The position numbers were made by a program, and so were the translations under genes. DNA of 64,000 nucleotides from NCBI GenBank assembly GCA_963791295.1, contig CAWBRY010000003.1, forward strand, positions 248,001-312,000. The letters run 5' to 3'. The notes beneath the pieces are model-generated. The model was not told the origin of the DNA and searched no databases. It saw only the letters and a program-made list of their open reading frames with translations. This document shows positions 54,537-63,213 of this stretch, piece after piece (the stretch's first letter is position 1; the number at the start of each line of letters is the position of its first letter). This DNA comes from CAWBRY01 sp963791295 (lineage in GTDB: Bacteria > Bacteroidota > Bacteroidia > Chitinophagales > Chitinophagaceae).

Positions 54537-55652
54537 ATGAAGTTTATTGTATCAGCCTCGGCCTTACTCAAGCAGCTACAACACATTGGAGGAGTAATTA
54601 ATGCCAACACCGTGCTCCCCATTTTGGAGGATTTTTTATTCGAGGTAGAAAAAAATAAGCTGACTGTCGTAGCCACCGATTTGGAAACGGTCATGCGGGT
54701 CCAATTGGGTGTTGAAGCAAAGGAAAGCGGTAAGGTGTGTATTCCTGCCAGGATCCTCATGGACTCTCTAAAAAATATTCCGGATCAGCCATTGACATTT
54801 AATATCGACAAAAATTTTGGGATCGAAATTACCAGCGACAATGGCAAATACAAAGTGATGGGGGAAAATCCGGACAATTTCCCGAAGGAGCCGACAGCTG
54901 ATGAGACCACTTCCTTCACTATGGTTGCTTCGGGGTTGGTCACTTCCATTAATAAGACCCTGTTTGCTACCAGCAACGATGACCTGCGTCCTGCCATGAC
55001 CGGTGTGTTTTTTGAATTGGATAGTAAGGGCTTGCAATGTGTGGCAACCGATGCCCATCGCCTGGTCCGATATAAGAGAAAGGATGTGAGTTGTCCCAAG
55101 AACGACACCTTTATTGTACCACGTAAACCTTTGAATTTATTGAAAGCCGCCATCCCGTCAAATAGTGACGAGATCACGATCAGCTATAATAGCAATCATT
55201 TGTTTGTGAAACATGGAACCACCCAAATGAGCTGCCGATTGATCGATGCGCGCTTTCCAGACTATAAAGTCGTGATACCGGCGGACAATCCTTATAGACT
55301 GACAGTAAATAAAAGCGATTTCCAGGGAGCGTTGCGCCGGGTCAGCATTTTCAGCAATAAGAGCACAAACCAGGTCGCCCTGAATATTACGGGAAGCGAA
55401 TTACAATTAGCTGCCCAGGACATTGATTTTAGTTTTGAAGGGAATGAAAGGATGAAATGCCAATACAATGGGGAAGACCTCACTATTGCATTCAATGCAC
55501 GATTCCTGATTGAAATGCTAAACGTGGCAGATAGCAGTGAAATAAATGTTGAATTATCAACTCCTACAAAAGCAGGTATTATTAAGCCTTCGGAACAGGA
55601 TGAGAATGAAGAATTGCTAATGCTGGTGATGCCTTTAATGCTGAATCAATAA
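54537..55652 (+). CDS. dnaN: DNA polymerase III beta sliding clamp
   Basis: 371 aa, the usual length, with the three-domain clamp fold. Recognisable stretches are KFIVSASALLKQLQHIGGVI, NTVLPILEDFLFEV, RPAMTGVFFELDSKGLQCVA followed by TDAHRLVRY, and the C-terminal ELLMLVMPLMLNQ with the canonical MPL-type end. It forms the ring that tethers polymerase to DNA. dnaA is not adjacent, which is common in this phylum. Confidence 0.97.
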   Translation: MKFIVSASALLKQLQHIGGVINANTVLPILEDFLFEVEKNKLTVVATDLETVMRVQLGVEAKESGKVCIPARILMDSLKNIPDQPLTFNIDKNFGIEITSDNGKYKVMGENPDNFPKEPTADETTSFTMVASGLVTSINKTLFATSNDDLRPAMTGVFFELDSKGLQCVATDAHRLVRYKRKDVSCPKNDTFIVPRKPLNLLKAAIPSNSDEITISYNSNHLFVKHGTTQMSCRLIDARFPDYKVVIPADNPYRLTVNKSDFQGALRRVSIFSNKSTNQVALNITGSELQLAAQDIDFSFEGNERMKCQYNGEDLTIAFNARFLIEMLNVADSSEINVELSTPTKAGIIKPSEQDENEELLMLVMPLMLNQ

Positions 55653-55674
55653 GCTCACCTCAAGATTTGCAGTT

Positions 55675-55890
55675 ATGGATTTCGTGAGTGTCGCTTCATA
55701 CGATTCTTACATTCCGGCGCATATTGCCCTCGGCCGACTTCAAGAAGAGGGCATTAATTGCTGGCTTCGAGATGAGCATTCAGTCACTATAGATCCTTTC
55801 CTTTCTAATGCCATCGGAGGTATAAAACTGATGGTAGTATCTTCACAAAGCGAACGGGCAATCAGTATATTAAAAGACTTACAAGAATAA
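55675..55890 (+). CDS. DUF2007-family small protein
   Basis: 71 aa with a beta-alpha-beta pattern: YDSYIPAHIALGRLQEEGIN, CWLRDEHSVTIDP, IGGIKLMVVSSQSERAISIL. This is the DUF2007 'putative signal transducing' fold, related to PII-like folds. Its role is unknown. It lies 22 bp after dnaN and may ride on the same transcript. Confidence 0.8.
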   Translation: MDFVSVASYDSYIPAHIALGRLQEEGINCWLRDEHSVTIDPFLSNAIGGIKLMVVSSQSERAISILKDLQE

Positions 55891-55907
55891 GATAAACGTC
55901 TCCTCTC

Positions 55908-56732
55908 ATGTGGAAATCGTTCATTGACCATTTTCAAACACTGGAACAGCGGCCCCTGGAAAGAATGGTGATCCTGGTCGGTGGACTTCTTCTTTTCTGG
56001 ATCATTGAAGGCGCTATACCTCTATTTCCGCTGCGATATAAAAAGAACAAGTATAATCATGCCTTCGTTAATCTGGGTTTTACGGCAATCCATCTGGTTA
56101 TTCATACCCTGTTGGCAATTTTAATTGTAAAACTCTCTGACTGGTGCCTGACCAACCAGTTTGGATTGGTTTATTGGTTCAATGCCAGTACGGGGCTGAC
56201 CATTGTGATCGCTATACTAGCGCTCGACTTCAGCAGTTGGTTGGTGCATTTCGTGATGCATAAGACGATGGTCCTTTGGCGGTTTCACTTAATACACCAT
56301 ACTGACAATAACGTAGATGTAACCACGGGCTTGCGCCACCATCCCGGGGACAGTTTATTAAGAGGCCTGTTTTTTATTCTGCTCATCTTTGTTTCCGGCG
56401 CTCCCGTGTATAGTGTCATGATCTATCAAACATTGATCGTTATCTCCACGGCCTTTACGCATGCCAATATTCACTTGCCCCGCAAACTGGATAAGGCATT
56501 AAGCTATGTGTTCGTGTCGCCAAACATGCATAAAGTCCATCACCACTGGATGCAGCCATATACCGATAGCAATTATGGCGCGGTATTTTCTTTTTGGGAC
56601 AGGCTCATGGGCACTTTTAGAGAACTGGATCAAAAAGACATCCGGTATGGTCTGGACAAGCATTACCCGGCGGAAAAAGATGAAGACTTTCTCATGCTGA
56701 TGAAAAAGCCGTTTCAGAAATTAAATCCCTGA
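55908..56732 (+). CDS. Sterol desaturase/fatty acid hydroxylase-family membrane enzyme
   Basis: 274 aa with four to five membrane segments and the histidine clusters that hold two iron atoms: HFVMHK, HLIHHTDNN with LRHHPGD, and NMHKVHHHW. The family hydroxylates or desaturates lipids using O2. The substrate may be a fatty acid or a hopanoid/carotenoid; nothing here decides. It starts 17 bp after the DUF2007 gene. Confidence 0.88.
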   Translation: MWKSFIDHFQTLEQRPLERMVILVGGLLLFWIIEGAIPLFPLRYKKNKYNHAFVNLGFTAIHLVIHTLLAILIVKLSDWCLTNQFGLVYWFNASTGLTIVIAILALDFSSWLVHFVMHKTMVLWRFHLIHHTDNNVDVTTGLRHHPGDSLLRGLFFILLIFVSGAPVYSVMIYQTLIVISTAFTHANIHLPRKLDKALSYVFVSPNMHKVHHHWMQPYTDSNYGAVFSFWDRLMGTFRELDQKDIRYGLDKHYPAEKDEDFLMLMKKPFQKLNP

Positions 56733-56748
56733 CATTTCATCAATATAT

Positions 56749-57465
56749 ATGAAGAGGATTGCCTTGATACCGGCAAGATATAATGCCACACGTTTCCCGG
56801 CCAAGTTGATGCAAAAGCTGGGTGAGAAAACCGTTATTCAACATACATATATAGCCACCTTTGCGACCGGTCTTTTTGATGAAGTAATTGTTGTTACAGA
56901 TAGCGAGATTATTTTAAACGAGATCTTGTCCGGTGGTGGAAAGGCAGTGTTGAGTAAAAAAACGCACGAAAGCGGGACTGATCGAATCGCCGAAGCGGCT
57001 ATAGATATGGATGCCGATATTATTGTGAATGTACAGGGAGACACGCCATTTGTAAAAATGGCCCCATTGCAAAAATTACTTGAACAATTTGATGACGCGT
57101 CGGTAGAGGTCGCTTCGATGATGCAGGAGTTAAAAAACCAGAAGGACATTGACGATCCGAATTTCGTTAAGGTAGTTGTAGATAAGAATAATAACGCTCT
57201 CTATTTCAGTCGCAGTGTAATTCCCTATCTCCGGAATTCGGAGATGCAAAATATTTATTATGAACATATCGGTGTCTACGCTTTCCGCAAGCAGGCATTG
57301 ATCGATTTCACTACCTGGCCCATCACGCCCCTGGAAAACGCAGAAAAAATTGAGTGCTTGCGATTTCTTGAATACGGGATACCGCTGAGAATGGTCGTTG
57401 TCGATTATATGGGTGTTGAAATCGACACGCCGGACGACCTTAACCGAGCTGCTGCGTTATTGTAA
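56749..57465 (+). CDS. kdsB: 3-deoxy-manno-octulosonate cytidylyltransferase KdsB
   Basis: 238 aa. The nucleotide-binding start is RIALIPARYNATRFPAKLMQ, with SGTDRIAEAA, DIIVNVQGDTPFV and CLRFLEYGIPLRMVVVDY. The enzyme activates Kdo (or 8-amino-Kdo) as the CMP-sugar for attachment to lipid A. In most KdsB the second motif reads RLPGKPL; RFPAKLM here is a branch variant. The following gene encodes a KdnB-like 8-oxidase, so 8-amino-Kdo may be the sugar used. Confidence 0.93.
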   Translation: MKRIALIPARYNATRFPAKLMQKLGEKTVIQHTYIATFATGLFDEVIVVTDSEIILNEILSGGGKAVLSKKTHESGTDRIAEAAIDMDADIIVNVQGDTPFVKMAPLQKLLEQFDDASVEVASMMQELKNQKDIDDPNFVKVVVDKNNNALYFSRSVIPYLRNSEMQNIYYEHIGVYAFRKQALIDFTTWPITPLENAEKIECLRFLEYGIPLRMVVVDYMGVEIDTPDDLNRAAALL

Positions 57466-57477
57466 AAAAAATAGTGT

Positions 57478-58569
57478 ATGAAATTCAGAAACTTCAAGAT
57501 GGTTGATTTTGTAGTGTATGGGCGGGGCAGCTTTAATCAATTGGATGAGATCATTTCACCTCATCGCCGCGAAGGAATGCCCATGATCTTCCTGGTGGAC
57601 CATTTTTTTTCAGCCGCGAATAATAAGAAATCCCATCCATTAGTGGATCGTATCCCTCTCCAGGCAAATGATAAGATCGTTTTTGCAGATGTCAGCAATG
57701 AACCGAAAACTACTTACGTAGATGAGCTGGCAAGGCAACTGAAGGATGAGTTTTCATCCATCAGCGGGATTGTTGGCATTGGTGGGGGAAGTGTGATGGA
57801 TTTAGCGAAGGCCGTATCTCTCATGATGACTAACCACGGCTCCTCTGCGGATTATCAGGGATGGGATCTGGTGAAATTGCCTGGTGTTTACAAAGTTGGC
57901 ATCCCCACTTTGAGTGGCACCGGTGCAGAAGTTTCAAGGACGACGGTTCTAACAGGTCCCACAAAAAAGTTGGGTATGAATTCAGATTTTACTCCTTTCG
58001 ATCAGATCGTGCTTGATCCGGAATTAACAGCTAACGCACCGGTGAACCAGCGATTTTATACGGGCATGGACTGCTATATCCACTGTATTGAGAGTTTGGA
58101 AGGGACTTTTCTAAACGAATTCAGCAGATCTTATGGAGAAAAGGCCCTGGAATTATGTCGACATGTGTTTGCAGAAAAAGAAAATTGGGACAGCGCTTCA
58201 GATGACAAGCTGATGATGGCTTCTTATGCCGGTGGGATGAGCATTGCTTATTCCCAGGTAGGTGTTGCCCATGCCGTAAGTTATGGTTTGAGTTATCTGT
58301 TGGGCACGCGGCATGGCATTGGCAACTGTATCGTTATGGATCAGTTGGAAGAATATTATCCGGCCGGAGTGAAAGAATTTAAGTTTATGGTTGAAAAAAA
58401 TCATATCGAAATCCCAAAAGGACTTTGCAACGGTTTAAGCGATGAAGAATTTGATAAGATGATCAATGTTTCCTTGGGCATGAAACCCCTTTGGGAAAAT
58501 GCATTAGGAAAGGATTGGGAAAAAAAGATGACCCGCGATAAATTGAGAAAACTGTATGAGAAATTGTGA
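57478..58569 (+). CDS. kdnB: Iron-containing dehydrogenase, KdnB-like (Kdo 8-oxidase)
   Basis: 363 aa Fe-dependent alcohol dehydrogenase fold. NAD-binding GIGGGSVMDLAKAVSLMM and IPTLSGTGAEVSRTTVL precede the metal ligands: Asp and His of GMDCYIHCIES, His of VGVAHAVSYGL and His of GTRHGIGNC. Adjacency to kdsB points to KdnB, which oxidises Kdo at C8 before the aminotransferase KdnA adds an amino group, as in Shewanella. The aminotransferase gene is not in this window. The KdnB call is inferred from context and family resemblance. Confidence 0.75.
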   Translation: MKFRNFKMVDFVVYGRGSFNQLDEIISPHRREGMPMIFLVDHFFSAANNKKSHPLVDRIPLQANDKIVFADVSNEPKTTYVDELARQLKDEFSSISGIVGIGGGSVMDLAKAVSLMMTNHGSSADYQGWDLVKLPGVYKVGIPTLSGTGAEVSRTTVLTGPTKKLGMNSDFTPFDQIVLDPELTANAPVNQRFYTGMDCYIHCIESLEGTFLNEFSRSYGEKALELCRHVFAEKENWDSASDDKLMMASYAGGMSIAYSQVGVAHAVSYGLSYLLGTRHGIGNCIVMDQLEEYYPAGVKEFKFMVEKNHIEIPKGLCNGLSDEEFDKMINVSLGMKPLWENALGKDWEKKMTRDKLRKLYEKL

Positions 58570-58642
58570 TTTCAGAATTTGACTTGACCCTGGCCCCTTC
58601 GGGTTTAGCGCTCATGAATTTCTTTTGCTAACTTTCCATACT

Positions 58643-59752
58643 ATGAACGTCAACCTCCGCCCGGAAAAATACCTTCGTTACCTCCATATCCCCCATATTT
58701 TTGGGGCCCGGCGTACCAAGGAGATCCTTTCGATCAATCCAACCATCATACCGCATCGCGAAGAGGCCAACCAGGTGGCGGTGACCGTATTCGATTACGA
58801 TGCCAATACCATGGAGGAGAAAGCGTTGCCTTCTGTGGGAGAATGTTTTGCTTATAAAAACACCGACCGGATCACCTGGATTAATATCGATGGACTTCGC
58901 AAAGCTGATGTTGAAGCCGTTTGCGCTCATTATGAAATACATCCTCTGGTCGTAGAAGATATTCTGAGCATCAACCAACGGCCGAAGATGGAGGAGTCGG
59001 ACAATACACTCTTCTGTCTTTTGAATATGCTTTTTTATAATCCCGAAATCAAAACGGTTGAGCAGGAACAGATCAGCATTATCCTCGGCAAGAATTATGT
59101 GCTCAGCTTCCAGGAAGACGCAAAAAGGGATGCGTTTAATTCGCTACGTGATCGCCTTCGTGTAAACAGCAGTAAGATCCGTCAGCGTGGGGCCGATTAT
59201 CTATGCTATTTTATGCTTGACCTTATCGTGGACAATTATTTTTTAGTGATGGAAAAGTTGGGTCAGCAAATTGAAGAGGTGGAAGAAGAGGTCTCCCGCG
59301 GAAATAATCCCCGGTCACTGGCTAATATCACCTTGCTCAGGAAGGAGCTTATTGTTTTGAAAAGAAATTTTTCACCCGTCCGCGATCTTATCAATGGTTT
59401 TTTGCGAAGCGAAAGTGAATTGCTGGACAATCTTACCTCGAGATATTTTAAAGATATCTATGATCACATTGTTCAATCTATTGATTTAGTTGAGAACTAT
59501 CGCGACGTTATCGTCAGCATGCAGGACCTTCATATCAATAATGTAAACCTGAAGATGAATGAAGTGATGAAAGTAATGGCCATTGTTACCTGCCTCCTGG
59601 CGCCCGCCACTGTCATTGGGGGTATCTTCGGAATGAATTTTGAAAAAATCCCTTACTTACATAACGAATATGGGTTTTGGGCCGCCGTGGCAGTCATGCT
59701 TGTCATTCCGGTGTGGATGATAATGGCGTTCAAAAAAAGGGGATGGTTTTAA
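58643..59752 (+). CDS. corA: Magnesium/cobalt transporter CorA
   Basis: 369 aa from the ATG at 58643; an in-frame TTG at 58625 is not used because typical CorA starts lie here. The cytosolic funnel has FQEDAKRDAFNSLRDRLRV and IDLVENYRDVIVSMQDLHIN. The two final helices flank the selectivity motif GMN (IGGIFGMNFEKIPYLHNEYG). It conducts Mg2+ as a pentamer. It ends 11 bp from the convergent DUF2480 gene. Confidence 0.93.
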   Translation: MNVNLRPEKYLRYLHIPHIFGARRTKEILSINPTIIPHREEANQVAVTVFDYDANTMEEKALPSVGECFAYKNTDRITWINIDGLRKADVEAVCAHYEIHPLVVEDILSINQRPKMEESDNTLFCLLNMLFYNPEIKTVEQEQISIILGKNYVLSFQEDAKRDAFNSLRDRLRVNSSKIRQRGADYLCYFMLDLIVDNYFLVMEKLGQQIEEVEEEVSRGNNPRSLANITLLRKELIVLKRNFSPVRDLINGFLRSESELLDNLTSRYFKDIYDHIVQSIDLVENYRDVIVSMQDLHINNVNLKMNEVMKVMAIVTCLLAPATVIGGIFGMNFEKIPYLHNEYGFWAAVAVMLVIPVWMIMAFKKRGWF

Positions 59753-59763
59753 GCTGAAGCGGT

Positions 59764-60285
59764 TTACTCTTTTGTAGCCGGAGACTTCTTATAAATCGGG
59801 ACGGTGCTGCATGGCTCGCCATACATGATGCTCTTCGCCACCGGACGTAATAGATTCGTTATTTCCATATAAGCAAAATCACCAATCGGTAGTTCCCCAC
59901 AGCCTTTTATCACAACGCGTTGATCTTTGAATTCAGTAGGATCAAGCTGGGAAATGTTTTTAAGAAAGAGCATTTTGTGCAATTCTTTTTCATCCCCCAT
60001 CACCAGTTGATTTGCGACGGGTTGTAGATACGTTGCGATCAACATATATGCCCACACGGGAATAATGGCATCGGCAGTGCAGGTAACGGCAACATTCTTA
60101 TCCCTGAATTTTTCCCAATCCTGTTTTTTCAAGGCTTCGCGGAATTCTTTTTCTTTTAATATCATTCCCATGAACAAATAATCCTTCAGGTCGAACACCA
60201 TGGTTTCTCCCGCAGGATAAAATTTTTCCAGGTCGATCGTGATCAACCCGCTTTCAGCAACCTTATTTATGATGGGTTCTTGCAT
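59764..60285 (-). CDS. DUF2480-family protein
   Basis: 173 aa. INKVAESGLITIDLEKFYPA, DLKDYLFMGMILKEKEFREA, VAVTCTADAIIPVWAYMLIA and VVIKGCGELPIGDFAYMEIT are the DUF2480 pattern, a family confined to Bacteroidota. Its function is unknown. Conserved Cys residues in CTADAIIP and GCGEL may be functional. It has no signal peptide. Confidence 0.85.
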   Translation of the reverse strand: MQEPIINKVAESGLITIDLEKFYPAGETMVFDLKDYLFMGMILKEKEFREALKKQDWEKFRDKNVAVTCTADAIIPVWAYMLIATYLQPVANQLVMGDEKELHKMLFLKNISQLDPTEFKDQRVVIKGCGELPIGDFAYMEITNLLRPVAKSIMYGEPCSTVPIYKKSPATKE

Positions 60286-60340
60286 GCCTTTCTCTGGTCT
60301 GTAAAACTAACAATGGGTACGGCAATTTGTTTGCGAGTTC

Positions 60341-60371
60341 AGTAAAACAAAACCCCAGCGTTACGCTGGGG
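60341..60371 (-). terminator. Rho-independent terminator after the foldase gene
   Basis: A perfect 8-bp stem, CCCCAGCG (60353-60360) with CGCTGGGG (60364-60371), has a TTA loop. On the minus strand it is followed by TTTTGTTTTACT. It lies 27 bp past the stop codon. Confidence 0.8.
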
Positions 60372-60397
60372 AATGCAAACAGTTTTGGCGCTATGGG

Positions 60398-62551
60398 TTA
60401 AAATCGGTCGCCTCTCTTGTCCTTAATAGTGGCGGCGGTCCTAAGGGCGTTGACAGGCGGATTATACAGAGCCATTTGTTTAGCCTGCTGATACATTGTC
60501 TTTCTTTGATCCGCCACATTCGCATTGCCGACTGCGGTAGCTGAAATACTATCCACCTGAATAACATAAACCCCATTTACACCGGTTAAGACTTCGGGAA
60601 CAACTTTCCCCTTATTGCCCGGATTAAATGCGGCACCATTGATTTTTGGTTCATACCCCAATGTTGTGCTGGTCGATTTACCTGTCATCCGCAGGCTATC
60701 TACCGTTTCTACCTGTTTTCCTAATACTGTTGCGGCAGCCTGCAGTGTCGACACTTTTCCGATTTTTTGCTTTAGCGTCTCGGCCTTCTTTTTATTTCTT
60801 AGAAGGGGCTCAACCGACAATCTGGCCGTTGCTGCACTTTGAGTTCCTTCCTCAAGAGTTGAAGTCACTACTGCAACAACATAATCATCGCCGACGCGCT
60901 CGGGTTGCAGCACATCACCAAGTTTTGCCTGGTAGATCTTTCTCACGAATTCTCTCGATACACCCAAGCCCTGCACTTCGAATGACGAAGGCTTGATATC
61001 GGTAGCTATTGCTTTTACGATTCCCTTGGGTTTTAGGGTCTTTTCATAGTTGGCATCGAAGGATTTCTGATCTCTGCTATCACCCGCAAATTCATTGGCC
61101 TGGTTGTTCGCATTGTTATCGGTTTCCGTACTTGCCATGATGGGTCGTGGGAGATAAGCAATCCTGTATGCAGGTGCGTTTCCTTTTTGTGAAAGGATCT
61201 CAATATAATGATAGCCAAATTCAGTTTTTACCACGCCCTTGCTACCGACTGGGTTTCCAAAAATATAATCGTTAAACTCAGGGACCATTTGACCCGAACT
61301 AACGTTGCTATACAGACCTCCTTTATCCTTGCTGCCCGGATCTTCCGAAAGCTTTGCACAGAGTGTATCAAAATTCGCTCCGCCACGAATCGCCGTTTGA
61401 ATACTGTCAATGGTTTTCTTGGCAGTAGCGCTATCTCTTACCATCATCATCTGACCGCTTTGAGGGTCGCGCTGAGCAGTAGAAATCAGTATGTGACGCA
61501 CCTGCACCGTATCCGGCATTTGTTTTACTCCTTCCACTTTCGCCAGCATATACGTAGCTCCATCCAGGTATGGTCCATATACACGTCCAACGGGGGTCTT
61601 AAAAATTGAGTCCTTGAAAGGCACCTTAATAGTTGCCCCGCTAATGTAACCAGCATAATATGAAGCTGCTCCTTCGCTGGCGAGCAGTTGTCGCACATCT
61701 TTTGTTGAATCGAATTCTGGGATCAGGGCTGCCGCTCTGCTTCTCGCATCGGCACTATCGGCTGCACTAGGCCTCGCATTGAAGGTCACGTAAGCAATGC
61801 TGCGGCTTTCTTCTTGTTTATAATCGTCTTTGTGTTTGCTGACATAGTCTGAGATTTCCTGGTCGCTCACTTTAATTGTGCTATCAGGAATGCTGGTATA
61901 GACTTCTCTTACCACCGAAATTTTTCCAAGCAGGCTATTGTCACTATTCTGTTTTTCCAGCCACCAACGCGGGAAATTAATGCTGCTGCTGAACAGCGCG
62001 TTATACTTGTCTACCTGGCGGATAAATTCAAGTTGATTTAAATAATTGTTGAACTGCGCTTTTTGCTCCGCGGTGCCTCGTCTGAGCATCTGATCGATCT
62101 GTTGTTTCGCCTGCGCAGGGTTGTACTGGCCCGTCACCTGATCGGTAAATTGTTTTTTGAGATCTTCGGGAGCGTTGGGTCCATATAAGATATCACCCAG
62201 CTCTTTCTTACCAATCTGCATTCCCAATTTATCCAACTCACTTGTCAATAATATTCGGTTTACCTCCTGGTTCCATACAGACTCGATCGCTTGCTGACGG
62301 CTGGCTTCTCCTCCCTGCGCATAGCCCTGTTGCTTCATGAAGTCTTCCTGCTGTTCAACCTTCCTGTTAAAGTCGGTGACATCAATTTTTTCACCATTTA
62401 CGCGACCGACAACATTTGTGTTGCCACCTGCGAATAGTCCCTGGTTCCGGCTGACAAGAGCATCCATTAGAATGAATCCAAGCAAGGCAAGCGCGATAGC
62501 TATGACTGCAATTCGCGCATACTTATCTCTTATTTTCTGTATTATTGACAT
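60398..62551 (-). CDS. Membrane-anchored PpiD/SurA-like peptidyl-prolyl isomerase
   Basis: 717 aa from the ATG at 62551, chosen because it begins the membrane anchor (IAVIAIALALLGFILMDAL); the frame runs upstream to 62734 without one. The N-terminal SurA-like chaperone part is about 40-300. A parvulin domain lies near 345-455 (VRHILISTAQRDPQSG, AKLSEDPGSKDKGGLYSN, FGYHYIEILSQKG). A second degenerate domain follows. It would help outer-membrane proteins fold on the periplasmic side of the inner membrane. Its upstream region contains the candidate origin. Confidence 0.9.
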   Translation of the reverse strand: MSIIQKIRDKYARIAVIAIALALLGFILMDALVSRNQGLFAGGNTNVVGRVNGEKIDVTDFNRKVEQQEDFMKQQGYAQGGEASRQQAIESVWNQEVNRILLTSELDKLGMQIGKKELGDILYGPNAPEDLKKQFTDQVTGQYNPAQAKQQIDQMLRRGTAEQKAQFNNYLNQLEFIRQVDKYNALFSSSINFPRWWLEKQNSDNSLLGKISVVREVYTSIPDSTIKVSDQEISDYVSKHKDDYKQEESRSIAYVTFNARPSAADSADARSRAAALIPEFDSTKDVRQLLASEGAASYYAGYISGATIKVPFKDSIFKTPVGRVYGPYLDGATYMLAKVEGVKQMPDTVQVRHILISTAQRDPQSGQMMMVRDSATAKKTIDSIQTAIRGGANFDTLCAKLSEDPGSKDKGGLYSNVSSGQMVPEFNDYIFGNPVGSKGVVKTEFGYHYIEILSQKGNAPAYRIAYLPRPIMASTETDNNANNQANEFAGDSRDQKSFDANYEKTLKPKGIVKAIATDIKPSSFEVQGLGVSREFVRKIYQAKLGDVLQPERVGDDYVVAVVTSTLEEGTQSAATARLSVEPLLRNKKKAETLKQKIGKVSTLQAAATVLGKQVETVDSLRMTGKSTSTTLGYEPKINGAAFNPGNKGKVVPEVLTGVNGVYVIQVDSISATAVGNANVADQRKTMYQQAKQMALYNPPVNALRTAATIKDKRGDRF

Positions 62552-62773
62552 ACTAGTGTTTAGGATTAAAAAACGGATTGCAAAAATAGGTAAATATTGG
62601 ATAAGTTTTGGGAAAAATAGGCGGGTTGGAGTGATGAATGATTGATTTTCAATACCCTTTTGGCTATGCCCTGCCTCGACATCTCTTCTATCTATTGCAT
62701 TGCGAAATGGGACGGTCCTTTTCTCACAAACCATTTATTTCTCCCCACTTGTCTGTTAGCATTTTAGATTTCC

Positions 62774-63150
62774 TGTGGATAAGGCCATGTGAAACATGTA
62801 TATGGAACAGTATATTCCGCCGGTATTTTGTGAATGCAGATAAGGAGCTGCGATTCGTGTCAGGAATCACCTGGTTGTTCTACAACAATTCACAAATCAA
62901 AAAAGATTATTGAGCAATTATTTATCCATAAGCTCTTGTCCACAGCGTTGTGTATTCAATAGGTTAAAACAGGCTCAGACTGGAAAGCAAATGTGGATTT
63001 CGGTAAACTAATGTGGGTAACGGCTTGTTTGTAATTTTACATTGAATGAAGACATCAATTTTTCCACGAATTCACAGCCGTAATAATAATATACTCTTTT
63101 TATAAAAATATATTAATACTATTATTATAAGAAGAAAGAGAGAAAGAAAA
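62774..63150. other. Candidate chromosomal origin (DnaA-box cluster and AT-rich tract)
   Basis: The 662-bp gap between the foldase and nadA holds no supportable gene. DnaA-box matches are: TGTGGATAA at 62774 (perfect, minus strand), TTATCCATA at 62922 and TTGTCCACA at 62936 (one mismatch each), and TGTGGGTAA at 63012 (one mismatch). Weaker ones are TGTGGATTT at 62992 and TTTTCCACG at 63060. An A/T-only-rich stretch (about 63079-63155) follows and could be the unwinding element. dnaN lies 8 kb away. Inferred; not confirmed. Confidence 0.45.
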
Positions 63151-63213
63151 ATTTATTTTGAAAAGTTGTTGGAGTTGTTGGAATATTGCTGCCTCTCCAA
63201 TAAAAAAATTGAA

